64,000 nucleotides of DNA, from positions 124,001 to 188,000 of the forward strand of contig URBX01000002.1 of NCBI GenBank assembly GCA_900546175.1. Reading direction: 5' to 3'. The position numbers and the translations under genes are program-made. This document shows positions 44,154 through 52,221 of the stretch, piece by piece (the first letter of the stretch is position 1; every line of letters begins with the position of its first letter). Under the pieces are notes generated by a model, which saw nothing but the letters and a program-made list of their open reading frames with translations, was not told the DNA's origin and did no database searches. The stretch comes from an uncultured Eggerthella sp. GTDB taxonomy: Bacteria > Actinomycetota > Coriobacteriia > Coriobacteriales > Eggerthellaceae.

Positions 44154-44222
44154 CTATTTTTTAAACCATTCTATCAACAAAGACGCTTTTTCCCACCCAA
44201 GTGATAGATTTTGGTCCTATTA

Positions 44223-44252
44223 TGTACAAAACAACCCAACGAGTACTATAAC
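44223..44252 (+). promoter_or_regulatory. Candidate promoter of serA
   Basis: TGTACA (44223-44228), 18-bp spacer, TATAAC (44247-44252), 52 bp before the serA start. Confidence 0.45.
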
Positions 44253-44304
44253 GCGTTTTCGCAACTCTGGGTCAATTGTTCCCTTTTTAATACTAGGAGA
44301 AAAC

Positions 44305-45456
44305 ATGAATCGCATTCATTGCCTTAACAACATTTCTAAGCTCGGAACCGACTTACTCCCTGACACTTACGAACTCACTGACGAAATCAACGACGCAACG
44401 GGAATCTTGGTTCGCTCAGCAGCAATGCATGACACTGAATTCTCTGACAATTTGCTTGCAATTGCCCGTGCAGGTGCAGGCGTAAACAATATTCCTCTTG
44501 ATCGCTGCGCTCAGAATGGCATTGTTGTTTTCAACACTCCAGGCGCAAACGCAAACGCTGTTAAGGAGCTCGTTATCTGCGGTTTGCTCTTGGGCAGCCG
44601 TGGAATTATTGATGGCGCAAACTGGTGCACCGAAAACGCACAGGACGAAGCAATTGCAAAAACGGTAGAGAAAGCAAAGAAAAACTTCGCCGGCAACGAA
44701 ATCATGGGTAAGAAACTTGCCGTAATTGGTCTTGGCGCAATTGGCGCTCTTGTTGCCGAAGCAGCTCTTAGCCTTGGCATGGAAGTATATGGTTATGACC
44801 CTTATGTTTCCGTTAACGCTGCATGGCGCCTTCCAAGCCAGGTAAAGCACATTACCGACCTCAAGGAAATTTGTGGACTCTGCGATTACCTCACTATTCA
44901 CGTTCCAGCATTGCCAAGCACCAAGGGCATGATTGGCGCTGAAGAGATGGCAGTAATGGATGGAGCTGTTGTGCTCAACTTTAGCCGTGATACTTTGGTG
45001 GATACCCAGGCTATGGCGCAAGCTCTTGAGCAAGGCAGCGTTTCTCAGTACATTACCGACTTCGCTACTCCAGAAGTAATGCAGCTTAAGAACACTATTG
45101 TTTTGCCTCACTTGGGCGCTTCTACTGCTGAAGCAGAAGATAATTGCGCAATGATGGCAGTTCGCCAGATTGTTGATTACATTGACAACGGCAACATTAC
45201 CAACTCAGTTAACTTCCCAGCATGCAATGCAGGCGCAAAGGCTGGTGCAAGCCGCGTTGCAATCTGCTCTGCAAATAATGGCGAAATCGCAGCTCAGGCA
45301 ACTGCTGCCCTCAGCTCATTCGGTCTTGCAAAGATGGCAAGTGAGACTCGCGGTGAGTTCTCTTACACTATTATTGACACCACCGAAGCAATTACTAATG
45401 AGGCACTTGAAGCAGTTAAAGCCCTTGAAGGGGTAACGCGCGTACGTGCTCTCTAA
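44305..45456 (+). CDS. serA: D-3-phosphoglycerate dehydrogenase family, with ACT-like end
   Basis: First step of serine synthesis: oxidation of 3-phosphoglycerate. A 383-residue 2-hydroxyacid dehydrogenase. NAD-binding GLGAIGALVAEAAL lies near residue 140; substrate Arg is in ILVRSAA; the catalytic His is in LPHLGASTAEAEDN. The last 75 residues (EFSYTIIDTTEAI...) look like an ACT regulatory domain. ATG 44305 follows TAGGAG; the frame stays open far upstream through antisense of the lipoprotein gene, which is coincidence. The ECF ATPase genes follow closely. Confidence 0.92.
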   Translation: MNRIHCLNNISKLGTDLLPDTYELTDEINDATGILVRSAAMHDTEFSDNLLAIARAGAGVNNIPLDRCAQNGIVVFNTPGANANAVKELVICGLLLGSRGIIDGANWCTENAQDEAIAKTVEKAKKNFAGNEIMGKKLAVIGLGAIGALVAEAALSLGMEVYGYDPYVSVNAAWRLPSQVKHITDLKEICGLCDYLTIHVPALPSTKGMIGAEEMAVMDGAVVLNFSRDTLVDTQAMAQALEQGSVSQYITDFATPEVMQLKNTIVLPHLGASTAEAEDNCAMMAVRQIVDYIDNGNITNSVNFPACNAGAKAGASRVAICSANNGEIAAQATAALSSFGLAKMASETRGEFSYTIIDTTEAITNEALEAVKALEGVTRVRAL

Positions 45457-45487
45457 GCGGCATCTTCTTACGAACAAGGCAGGCTTG

Positions 45488-46318
45488 ATGATTTCTTTTG
45501 ATCACGTTTCTTTTTCCTACGAAAAAGACGCTCTTATCTTAAAAGACATCAGCCTGCCTATTTTTTCGGGCGAATTTCTTTGTATCCTTGGAGAAAACGG
45601 CTCGGGAAAATCAACGCTCATCAAGCACATCAATGCCCTTCTCTTCTCTGATGAGGGTACTATTACGTGCGAAGGCATTCTTCTTTCTCAAGAAATGACC
45701 GCCTCCGATCTTTTTGCTGTTCGCAAGATGGTTGGCATAGTCTTCCAAAATCCTGACAATCAAATTGTCTCTTCTATTGTGGAAGAAGAGGTAGCCTTTG
45801 GTCCAGAAAACCTGGGCATACAAAACCCCGAACTACGCACCCGTGTTGATAGAGCACTTGAGAAAGTAGGGCTCGAGTCACTAGCCAAGCACTCAACTAC
45901 TTCCCTTTCGGGCGGACAAAAACAACGCCTGGCGCTTGCCGGAATTTTAGCACTGGAACCTAAGATTCTCATTTTCGACGAAGCAAGCGCAATGCTTGAT
46001 CCAAAAGGCCGCAAGGAATTTATGCACCTGTGTAAGGATCTCCATTCTCAAGGCTTCACCATAATCATGACTACTCATTTCATGGAAGAAGCAGCCTTAG
46101 CTGATAGAATCGTTGTCCTCAAAGGCGGCACTATTGCTTTTGAGGGAAGTCCTGAAGAAGTGTTTAGCAACAATGAACTTGTTGCCTCCCTTGAACTAGA
46201 CGTTCCTTTCTCTGTTCGCGTTTCGCGTGCTCTTCAAGAAAAAGAAATAGAGATTCCTCTTTCGTTCACCACTGCTGCGCTTAAGGAGGAGTTGCAATGC
46301 TTAGCTTCCAAGAAGTAA
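45488..46318 (+). CDS. ecfA1: Energy-coupling factor (ECF) transporter ATPase 1
   Basis: A 276-residue ATPase of the vitamin/metal ECF family. Walker A GENGSGKST, Q-loop VFQNPDNQIVSS, signature LSGGQKQRLALAG, Walker B ILIFDEASAMLDP; the motif QNPDNQ is typical of EcfA. I start at ATG 45488 (MISFDHVSF) after AAGG; an upstream GTG would overlap serA. It overlaps ecfA2 by 22 nt. Confidence 0.92.
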   Translation: MISFDHVSFSYEKDALILKDISLPIFSGEFLCILGENGSGKSTLIKHINALLFSDEGTITCEGILLSQEMTASDLFAVRKMVGIVFQNPDNQIVSSIVEEEVAFGPENLGIQNPELRTRVDRALEKVGLESLAKHSTTSLSGGQKQRLALAGILALEPKILIFDEASAMLDPKGRKEFMHLCKDLHSQGFTIIMTTHFMEEAALADRIVVLKGGTIAFEGSPEEVFSNNELVASLELDVPFSVRVSRALQEKEIEIPLSFTTAALKEELQCLASKK

Positions 46319-47157
46319 GTTTTAGTTATGAGACTCTTTCCCAAAAGCGCACGAAGCAACCAAAGAAGCCTTTTTATGCTCTTGAGAAGATAACCTTCAG
46401 CGTAAAACCAGGTGAAATCTTTGGTATTGCAGGCCATACCGGCTCTGGTAAATCTACCCTCGCTCGCCTTGCAAATGGCCTCATCTCCCCAAGCGAAGGA
46501 TCCATTTTTTACAACGGCATAAACATTCAAGACAAATCACTTGCGCGTACCCTTTGCGGGGAAATTGGCCTGGTATTTCAGAATCCCGAACAACAACTCT
46601 TTGCTCCAACCGTATACGAAGACGTGGTATTTGGTCCAAAGAATCTTCATGTCCCTGAAGAAACGTGGGACAGCTGTGTGGCCCATGCTCTTGCTTTAGT
46701 GGGCCTGGATTACGAAACCTACAAAGACGTATCCCCTTTCGCTCTTTCAGGAGGACAACAGCGCAGAGTTGCGCTTGCAGGAATCCTTGCTATGGACCCT
46801 AAGGTTTTAATCTTTGACGAGCCTACTGCAGGTCTTGACCCTCGCGGTCAAAAAGAGTTTCTTGACACTATTGCGTCCCTTCAACATGAAGGTAAAACCA
46901 TCCTCATAATTTCACATAATATGAACGATTTGGCACGCTGTGCACACCGTATTTTAGTGCTTAACAAAGGACGCGTTGCTCATTTAGGAACTCCTGAAGA
47001 AGTGTTTGTTGCTGAGAATAAGCTTGAAGAGATTGGCCTTGAGTTACCCGATGCACAAAACCTTGCACACCAGCTTCGCAAAGAAGGTTTTTGTTTAGAG
47101 AAGAGCTACTACACCGAACGAGAGCTCATAGATGAACTTGCTAGTATGCTGAGCTAA
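46297..47157 (+). CDS. ecfA2: Energy-coupling factor (ECF) transporter ATPase 2
   Basis: A 286-residue second ECF ATPase, pairing with EcfA1. Walker A GHTGSGKST, VFQNPEQQLFAPT, LSGGQQRRVALAG, Walker B VLIFDEPTAGLDP. AAGGAGGA precedes ATG 46297. The normal third gene, ecfT, does not follow; the next gene is convergent. The last 13 codons and stop are repeated in-phase 45 bp downstream. Confidence 0.92.
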   Translation: MLSFQEVSFSYETLSQKRTKQPKKPFYALEKITFSVKPGEIFGIAGHTGSGKSTLARLANGLISPSEGSIFYNGINIQDKSLARTLCGEIGLVFQNPEQQLFAPTVYEDVVFGPKNLHVPEETWDSCVAHALALVGLDYETYKDVSPFALSGGQQRRVALAGILAMDPKVLIFDEPTAGLDPRGQKEFLDTIASLQHEGKTILIISHNMNDLARCAHRILVLNKGRVAHLGTPEEVFVAENKLEEIGLELPDAQNLAHQLRKEGFCLEKSYYTERELIDELASMLS

Positions 47158-47205
47158 CCCAAACGTGAGCTCATTGACAAGCTTGCTAGCATGCTGAGCC
47201 AGCGT
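47116..47205 (+). repeat. 45-bp tandem duplication of the ecfA2 3' end
   Basis: Unit 1 (47116-47160) ends ecfA2; unit 2 (47161-47205) is non-coding after the stop but stays in the same frame. They translate as ERELIDELASMLS-stop and KRELIDKLASMLSQ. Overall 34 of 45 bases match, and in the twelve core codons four of the five codon differences are silent third-position changes. Confidence 0.85.
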
Positions 47206-47233
47206 AGCAAAACGCACGCAATATTTTATCAAC

Positions 47234-47284
47234 GCAACAGCGCATCAGACCACTCCAACACGCGCAACAGTATGCAACAGCGCA
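47234..47284. repeat. GCAACAGCGCA repeats between two convergent genes
   Basis: GCAACAGCGCA occurs at 47234-47244 and 47274-47284, with a related GCGCAACAG at 47262-47270. It is a degenerate array in the gap 47158-47287 between ecfA2 and the kinase-like gene. Confidence 0.5.
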
Positions 47285-47287
47285 CAT

Positions 47288-47803
47288 TTACAACAACGAC
47301 AACCTGTCAACGCAGAGACGCGCTGCATCACGAACGCTCAAGCCTTCAATTTCGATAGTTATTTGAGCGTACTTTTCGTAAAGAGGAATGCGTTCCTCAT
47401 ACAAGTCAGCCAAACTCATTCCCATACCGTTTTTCATAACTACGCCACGTTCGTGAAGGCCACCTAACCGTTCGGTTAATTCTTCCAAAGACACTTTCAA
47501 GTACACAATAGGACCAAGCTCGGCTAAATGTTTCATTGCTGCATCAGAATAAATAGCCGAACCTCCAGTTGAAACAATGGCATTGCTTGCTTCAAGGGAA
47601 GAGAGTACCGAGCCTTCTATCTCAATGAAGCCTTCTGCTCCATTTTCATCAATAAGCTTTTGGAGCGTTTTTTCGTACTGGTTTTGGATAAGAATGTCGC
47701 AGTCTAAGAAGTCTTTTCCTAAAATTTTTGCCAAAACAACGCCAAGAGTTGATTTCCCCGCGCCAGGCATACCTATAAGAACAATGTTAGATTTCTTTTC
47801 CAC
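47288..47803 (-). CDS. Shikimate kinase-like P-loop kinase lacking the shikimate Arg
   Basis: A 171-residue nucleoside-monophosphate-kinase-fold protein. The P-loop is GMPGAGKST (11-19), and the LID/adenine region MSLADLYEERIPLYEKYA resembles AroK. However, the FR pair that binds the shikimate carboxylate (Arg57/58 in AroK) is FI here (Phe59-Ile60), and the GGG loop reads STGGSAI. So activity on shikimate is doubtful; it may phosphorylate another small molecule. The start is GTG 47803 after AAAGGA. It is the only aroK-like gene in the window. Confidence 0.75.
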   Translation of the reverse strand: MEKKSNIVLIGMPGAGKSTLGVVLAKILGKDFLDCDILIQNQYEKTLQKLIDENGAEGFIEIEGSVLSSLEASNAIVSTGGSAIYSDAAMKHLAELGPIVYLKVSLEELTERLGGLHERGVVMKNGMGMSLADLYEERIPLYEKYAQITIEIEGLSVRDAARLCVDRLSLL

Positions 47804-47827
47804 AAGCTCATCCTTTCCTTGGTTTGC

Positions 47828-49714
47828 CTATTGTATCAAGCTCTCCAAAGCCTTACATGCTTGTTCTTCATTTATTAACGCACTCTGGGGAATCTTGTCA
47901 AAACCTATGCGTGAAAGGCTTCCTATCACCTGCTCATCGAGCCCTAACAAATACACATACTTATACAACTCAGGCCATGACTTTTCTTCCGTAACGATTG
48001 CTGAGGTGTTAAGTTTCTCAAGATGCTCAAACCAGCGCTTTAGACCTTCAAGACGAGCTCCTATCTCAACGCCACGCAAAGAAATTCGCGTGAGCGGATA
48101 CAGAGCAAACACTACTACTCCATATGCAATAACCCCCGGAACAAGCGCTAAGACATTTTTCGTCATTAAATAGCACACTGCCAAAGCTACAAGCCCAAGG
48201 AGGCCAAGCGCAATAAGGCGTGGATAGCGAAGCTTACAATAGCGCTCTATTAGACCCTCATTATCAAAGCGAAGAGTAAGAGCGCTATTCCACGATTCGA
48301 ATACTTTTAGACCATGCGTGTTCACATACGCTTTAATTTCGGAAAGCGAAACCTCAGACTTACCTTCACCAATCTCCTCAAAAAGAAGAGCTGCTGTTCT
48401 TCGCTCAAGATCATTTTCAAACGGTTTGTCTGCTGAAGAATTCAATCTAAATACGCACTCGTCAGCATCTGAACCTTTGCTTTTAACGGAAACATGGCCC
48501 TTTTCCACCAGCTCCATAACACTAACCACAAAATCTCTGCCGTGTGGCTTTCCCTTATTAATTAAACGGGACACGACTGCAGCAGGAAGGTCTTTTTCGG
48601 GAGCTTTATACCAATAAGAATCAGGAAGCGAAACGCTCTGTTCCTTGGTAAACCGACGCGCAGACAAAAGACCAAGGAAAACTATCAAGATAACCACAAG
48701 AACTGATGCTAGAACAGTAGTGTATGACCTCTGTGTCCAGTACGCATCGTTATCTTTCCAGGACCTTTCTTGAGCCAAAATTGAGTTTAGTTGAGACGTA
48801 TTGGTGTGGATATTTCCTCCACTCGTGTTGCTGTAAGAGATCCAATCGGCAGGAAATACTGCTCTTAGTTCAGCATAATTACCTTGTTTGATTTCGGGGG
48901 TGTAGAAAAGAACGGCTCCCTTCACCTGATTAACCATAATTTCTGCATCAGGTGAACCATGAGACCACGCACGAATAGTAGTACCTGGTTCAATTATTGC
49001 CTGTTCAGGCACGGGAAGAGCCATTTGGATAAATACCGAAGAAGAGGAGTATTTCCAATCGGCAGTAATAAATTTCCAATACATATCAGTTACATCCTGA
49101 TACACTTGCGCTCCGTTTTCGAGCACGTATTCTACCGTGAAGGTATACGTTCCTTCTTGGTTTTGCGTAAACACATAGAAGGTATTAGAAGCAGAATCAA
49201 ACGAATAACTCAGTTCTTCAGGAGTTTCCGAACGAGAAAGCCCTTTTTCCCACTCAGGATTAAACGCAACCTGCGCTACTGCTATTGCGTTATCCAAAAC
49301 AGGATATCCGCCCTTGCCTTCAAAAGAGGTACCTTTTAAGGAAGCATCTTCGCTATATTCACCTTCCCCTTCTACCACCGATACCTTCTTAACCGAAAGA
49401 AAAGAGCCTGAAGGAACATTTTCAAAACACCAGCTGAGCACCGCGTCTTTCTTAGAAAGCGTAATAGTGCGCGTTTCACTTACGTGTAAATCTCCTTCTT
49501 TTGTAACGGATGAATTGATTACTGTTTTGGAAATTGTGTAGTCTTCCGCCCACGCAAGTGACGGAAATAATCCTGCAAAAATCAAAAACATGGTCGCAAT
49601 CAACGCTACTATCAAAGATAAAGAAGCGGCCGTTATTCTGCGAGAAAAACCAGCCATCACCTCTGCGAAATAAGGCACAAATCTATCTTTTTTTACACTC
49701 TGAGTGAATTGCAT
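47828..49714 (-). CDS. DUF2207-domain membrane protein
   Basis: A 628-residue protein. A cleavable or anchor signal lies near residues 28-55, ending SLAWAED. Residues about 58-310 are an extracytoplasmic beta-rich DUF2207 region (ISKTVINSSVTKEGDLHVSE pattern). A membrane helix follows near 335-355, a cytoplasmic stretch that includes a winged-helix-like VVSRLINKGKPHGRDFVVSV, then two more helices near 515-560 and a C-terminal cytoplasmic tail. Function unknown. I use ATG 49714 because AAGGAG lies 8 nt upstream; a slightly longer frame exists. Confidence 0.8.
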   Translation of the reverse strand: MQFTQSVKKDRFVPYFAEVMAGFSRRITAASLSLIVALIATMFLIFAGLFPSLAWAEDYTISKTVINSSVTKEGDLHVSETRTITLSKKDAVLSWCFENVPSGSFLSVKKVSVVEGEGEYSEDASLKGTSFEGKGGYPVLDNAIAVAQVAFNPEWEKGLSRSETPEELSYSFDSASNTFYVFTQNQEGTYTFTVEYVLENGAQVYQDVTDMYWKFITADWKYSSSSVFIQMALPVPEQAIIEPGTTIRAWSHGSPDAEIMVNQVKGAVLFYTPEIKQGNYAELRAVFPADWISYSNTSGGNIHTNTSQLNSILAQERSWKDNDAYWTQRSYTTVLASVLVVILIVFLGLLSARRFTKEQSVSLPDSYWYKAPEKDLPAAVVSRLINKGKPHGRDFVVSVMELVEKGHVSVKSKGSDADECVFRLNSSADKPFENDLERRTAALLFEEIGEGKSEVSLSEIKAYVNTHGLKVFESWNSALTLRFDNEGLIERYCKLRYPRLIALGLLGLVALAVCYLMTKNVLALVPGVIAYGVVVFALYPLTRISLRGVEIGARLEGLKRWFEHLEKLNTSAIVTEEKSWPELYKYVYLLGLDEQVIGSLSRIGFDKIPQSALINEEQACKALESLIQ

Positions 49715-49773
49715 CCCGTTTGCTCCTTGCAAAAAATGTCGTTCACCGTTACTATAACCAATTGTATTTCACT

Positions 49774-49866
49774 GGAGAGTTGGCTGAGAGGTCGAAAGCG
49801 CCCGCCTGCTAAGCGGGTATAGGATCAGACTTCCTATCGAGGGTTCGAATCCCTTGCTCTCCGCCA
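49774..49866 (+). tRNA. tRNA-Ser (anticodon GCT)
   Basis: A 93-nt cloverleaf with a long variable arm and encoded CCA. Acceptor GGAGAGT pairs with GCTCTCC (one G-T); anticodon arm CCCGC-CTGCTAA-GCGGG gives GCT. Confidence 0.95.
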
Positions 49867-49876
49867 GAACACCACA

Positions 49877-49907
49877 AGAGCTTCACCTTCGGTGGAGCTC
49901 TTTTTTT
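49877..49907 (+). terminator. Terminator of tRNA-Ser(GCT)
   Basis: AGAGCTTCACC (49877-49887) pairs with GGTGGAGCTCT (49891-49901), one G-T, then seven T. Confidence 0.92.
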
Positions 49908-49969
49908 CTAGCAAAACAACCTTATGCCACCAAATCTTCGCCAGTGTCTCACCTAGCAAAACTCACCTG

Positions 49970-50105
49970 CGCGCTTTGCGTACGCTTTCTTACGTACAGT
50001 TCGTCTTATACACGCCTTTTCTTACGTGCTCTTTTTTTGCATACGCTTTCGTACGCGTACGCTATCTCACGTGTACGCTCTTTTACGCATACACGGTTTA
50101 CCTGC
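49970..50105. repeat. Degenerate TACGC-rich repeat, about 15-18 bp units
   Basis: On the minus strand a word like CGTAYGCNNNNAAAG recurs six to eight times. It follows the crcB stop and precedes the tRNA-Ser terminator. Open frames through it are biased to Arg/Lys or Tyr/Thr/Arg and look artefactual. Confidence 0.55.
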
Positions 50106-50124
50106 CCTTCCTTGCACGTATGTT

Positions 50125-50508
50125 TTAGTTTCCATAAATCATTCGTCCTGCTCCACGGCCTAAATACACTGCCACCAAACAGCACACAACCGTAGCAGCA
50201 ATATAGCCGCCCGCCACCAAGAAATTTCCTTCTTCCAACAAACCGACGGTTTCTAAACCCCATGTTGCAATTGCGGTATAGCCACCAACAAGACCCGTTG
50301 TAAAGAAGAGAAGCGGTGTTTTTTGAGCAGGATAATAATAAGGAAGAATAATTGAAAAGAATCCAATAAAGAAGCATCCAATAACATTAATAACAAAGGT
50401 AGCCCACGGGAATGCCGTTTGACCAGCCATATTAATAACCATCATACAGATATAGCGCAACGAGGCTCCAATGAAGCCTCCTGCGCCAACAATCAATACA
50501 TCAATCAT
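50125..50508 (-). CDS. crcB: CrcB/Fluc-type fluoride channel, divergent signature
   Basis: A 127-residue membrane protein with four helices. GAGGFIGASLRY at the N-terminus and FVINVIGCFFIG match the family. The fluoride-pathway signature, usually GGxTTFSTF, is here GGYTAIATW (75-83), lacking both Phe and the central Ser/Thr set. In Gram-positive bacteria CrcB is often a pair of different subunits; this may be the degenerate member, with the partner outside the window. It lies 30 bp after ispE in the same direction. No fluoride riboswitch was seen. Confidence 0.75.
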   Translation of the reverse strand: MIDVLIVGAGGFIGASLRYICMMVINMAGQTAFPWATFVINVIGCFFIGFFSIILPYYYPAQKTPLLFFTTGLVGGYTAIATWGLETVGLLEEGNFLVAGGYIAATVVCCLVAVYLGRGAGRMIYGN

Positions 50509-50538
50509 GGAAACTTCCTAAATGAGAAACTCCCTAAA

Positions 50539-51453
50539 CTAGAAAGCCTTAATTGCAGCAACTCCTAGTTTTGAAAGCGTAGTTGAGCGATACCACCAGC
50601 CTTTTCCATGAGCTAAAACACTCAACTCAGCTGCCTTATCGTATGACTCGCAAATCAAGCAATAAGCCGAACCGCTTCCACATAAGAAGTGAGCACGAAC
50701 TCCTTCTTGCTGGCTTGCCCATTCCGATATTTCTGCAATTTCAGGAACAAGAGATTCGGCAGCCTTTTGCAAGTTATTGAAAGGAGTTACTTCAAGCGCA
50801 CTCTTAGCATTCTCAAGTTGAGTAATAAACTCAGGTTCTGCATATTGAGGATTCTCGTCAAAAAGACGATATGCTTCTGCCGTAGAAACACCCTTTTCTG
50901 GGCGAACAAGCAGCACAAATTCACGCGAAGGCTCAAGTTCGTGATGGAATACTTCGCCTTTTCCTGTTAGGTACGAACAAGCTCCCCACAAAAAGAAGCT
51001 TACGTCAGCTCCCAATTCGGCAGCAACTTTCATTACTACCTCGCTCTTTGGATCAACATCCCACAGAGTAGCTGTACCAAAAAGAGCCGCTGCAGCATTA
51101 GAAGATCCGCCACCTAATCCCGCCTCAAACGGAATCACTTTCGACAAGGACATGTCAATTTGCTCGTCACAGGTACGGCCGAGCGCCGCGTATAGTTTTT
51201 CCACTGCCTGATACGCAATATTATCAACAGGATCAAGAGCAAGCTCTCCAATATCGCTTGAACATTCGCACTTCAAACAAATTGTGAGGCCTGTTCCGTC
51301 ACCGTCAAGATCAATACGACGCATCTCGAGCGTGTCATGAAGAGAAAGCGCATGCATTACGGTGCTCACCTGGTGGTAGCCGTCAGCGCCCTGTGGGCCA
51401 ACCGCCAAAACCAAGTTAACTTTTGCAGGCGCAATCAGTTTTACGTAGTTCAC
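50539..51453 (-). CDS. ispE: 4-diphosphocytidyl-2-C-methyl-D-erythritol kinase
   Basis: Fourth enzyme of the MEP isoprenoid pathway, a GHMP kinase. The 304-residue protein starts with LIAPAKVNLVL; the phosphate loop is PFEAGLGGGSSNAAAAL; the C-terminal motif is HFLCGSGSAYCL. I start at GTG 51453 because AAAGGAG lies upstream, whereas ATG 51474 would put that site inside the coding region. With ispD and ispF at the right edge of the window, most of the pathway's middle steps are here. Confidence 0.95.
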   Translation of the reverse strand: MNYVKLIAPAKVNLVLAVGPQGADGYHQVSTVMHALSLHDTLEMRRIDLDGDGTGLTICLKCECSSDIGELALDPVDNIAYQAVEKLYAALGRTCDEQIDMSLSKVIPFEAGLGGGSSNAAAALFGTATLWDVDPKSEVVMKVAAELGADVSFFLWGACSYLTGKGEVFHHELEPSREFVLLVRPEKGVSTAEAYRLFDENPQYAEPEFITQLENAKSALEVTPFNNLQKAAESLVPEIAEISEWASQQEGVRAHFLCGSGSAYCLICESYDKAAELSVLAHGKGWWYRSTTLSKLGVAAIKAF

Positions 51454-51504
51454 TAGTTCTCCTTTATAAGCCATATAGCTATGACGTATTTTAGGTGTTT
51501 AAGA

Positions 51505-52014
51505 TTAAGATAGCGAATTTTTTTCTAACAACTTTTGTGCTTTTCGCTCTTGTCTTCTTCTTGCGAAGAAAGAACTGAGCAATTGGCCACACTCTTCGCT
51601 CAGCACTCCCCCGGTTACTTCAAAGGTATGATTAAGGCGCTCATCCTGGTGAATAGCGTAGAGCGTACCTAAAGCGCCGGCCTTTGGGTCAGGAGCCCCG
51701 TAGACGCATCGGTCAATACGAGACTGATGCATTAAGCCCGAACACATAATGCAGGGCTCAAGAGTGACATATACCGTACACCCGGTAAGTCTCCAAGCAT
51801 CCAAAACGCGTGCTGCTTGTTTGAGGGCAAGAAACTCAGCATGGCCTGCAGGATCTTTGTCCGTTTCACGCCTGTTATATGCTCGCGCAATTATCTTTCC
51901 CTCATGAACTACTACTGCTCCAATAGGCACTTCGTTGAGCTCTTCAGCCTGCTTCGCCTGAGCAATAGCCTCTTTCATGAAAGCAATATCAAGGTTTTCG
52001 TCTTTTTTCATCAT
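51505..52014 (-). CDS. tadA: tRNA-specific adenosine deaminase
   Basis: Converts A34 to inosine in tRNA-Arg(ACG). A 169-residue zinc deaminase with HAE (His58, Glu60) and PCxxC (Cys88, Cys91). The C-terminal arm is Arg/Lys-rich, as expected for tRNA binding. The start is adjacent to and divergent from tRNA-Ser(TGA), 27 bp apart, so promoters must overlap. Confidence 0.95.
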   Translation of the reverse strand: MMKKDENLDIAFMKEAIAQAKQAEELNEVPIGAVVVHEGKIIARAYNRRETDKDPAGHAEFLALKQAARVLDAWRLTGCTVYVTLEPCIMCSGLMHQSRIDRCVYGAPDPKAGALGTLYAIHQDERLNHTFEVTGGVLSEECGQLLSSFFARRRQERKAQKLLEKNSLS

Positions 52015-52041
52015 ATTTGTGGTATTCTTTTCAACACTTAC

Positions 52042-52129
52042 GGAAGATTGGCTGAGTGGTTGAAAGCGGCGGTCTTGAAAACCGTTGTGCCGAGAGGTAC
52101 CGTGGGTTCGAATCCTACATCTTCCGCCA
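52042..52129 (+). tRNA. tRNA-Ser (anticodon TGA)
   Basis: An 88-nt cloverleaf with a long variable arm and CCA. Acceptor GGAAGAT pairs with ATCTTCC; anticodon loop CTTGAAA gives TGA. Confidence 0.95.
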
Positions 52130-52139
52130 GAGATTATTT

Positions 52140-52168
52140 AAAGACCAGGTTTTTTCCTGGTCTTTTTT
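52140..52168 (+). terminator. Terminator of tRNA-Ser(TGA)
   Basis: AAGACCAGG (52141-52149) pairs with CCTGGTCTT (52156-52164), followed by six T. Confidence 0.92.
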
Positions 52169-52221
52169 GCGCACTTTTTGCACCCGAATTTTGTGCGCTT
52201 ATTTTTTTGCACCCCTATTTT

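Noticed and set aside
43783..44304. Long open frame ahead of serA, as if serA had a 174-residue N-terminal extension
   Set aside because: It is antisense to the lipoprotein gene, has no family sequence, and serA has a perfect ribosome site at ATG 44305.
47158..47362. A separate short gene following the ecfA2 stop in the same frame
   Set aside because: It has no start codon or ribosome site of its own and runs into Arg/Gln/Thr-rich repeats and antisense of the kinase-like gene.
49854..50195. Plus-strand frame of 113 codons starting inside tRNA-Ser
   Set aside because: Overlaps a tRNA, its terminator and the degenerate repeat; biased composition; ends inside antisense crcB.
50509..50538. Fluoride riboswitch before crcB
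   Set aside because: Only 30 bp separate ispE and crcB, and no aptamer fits.
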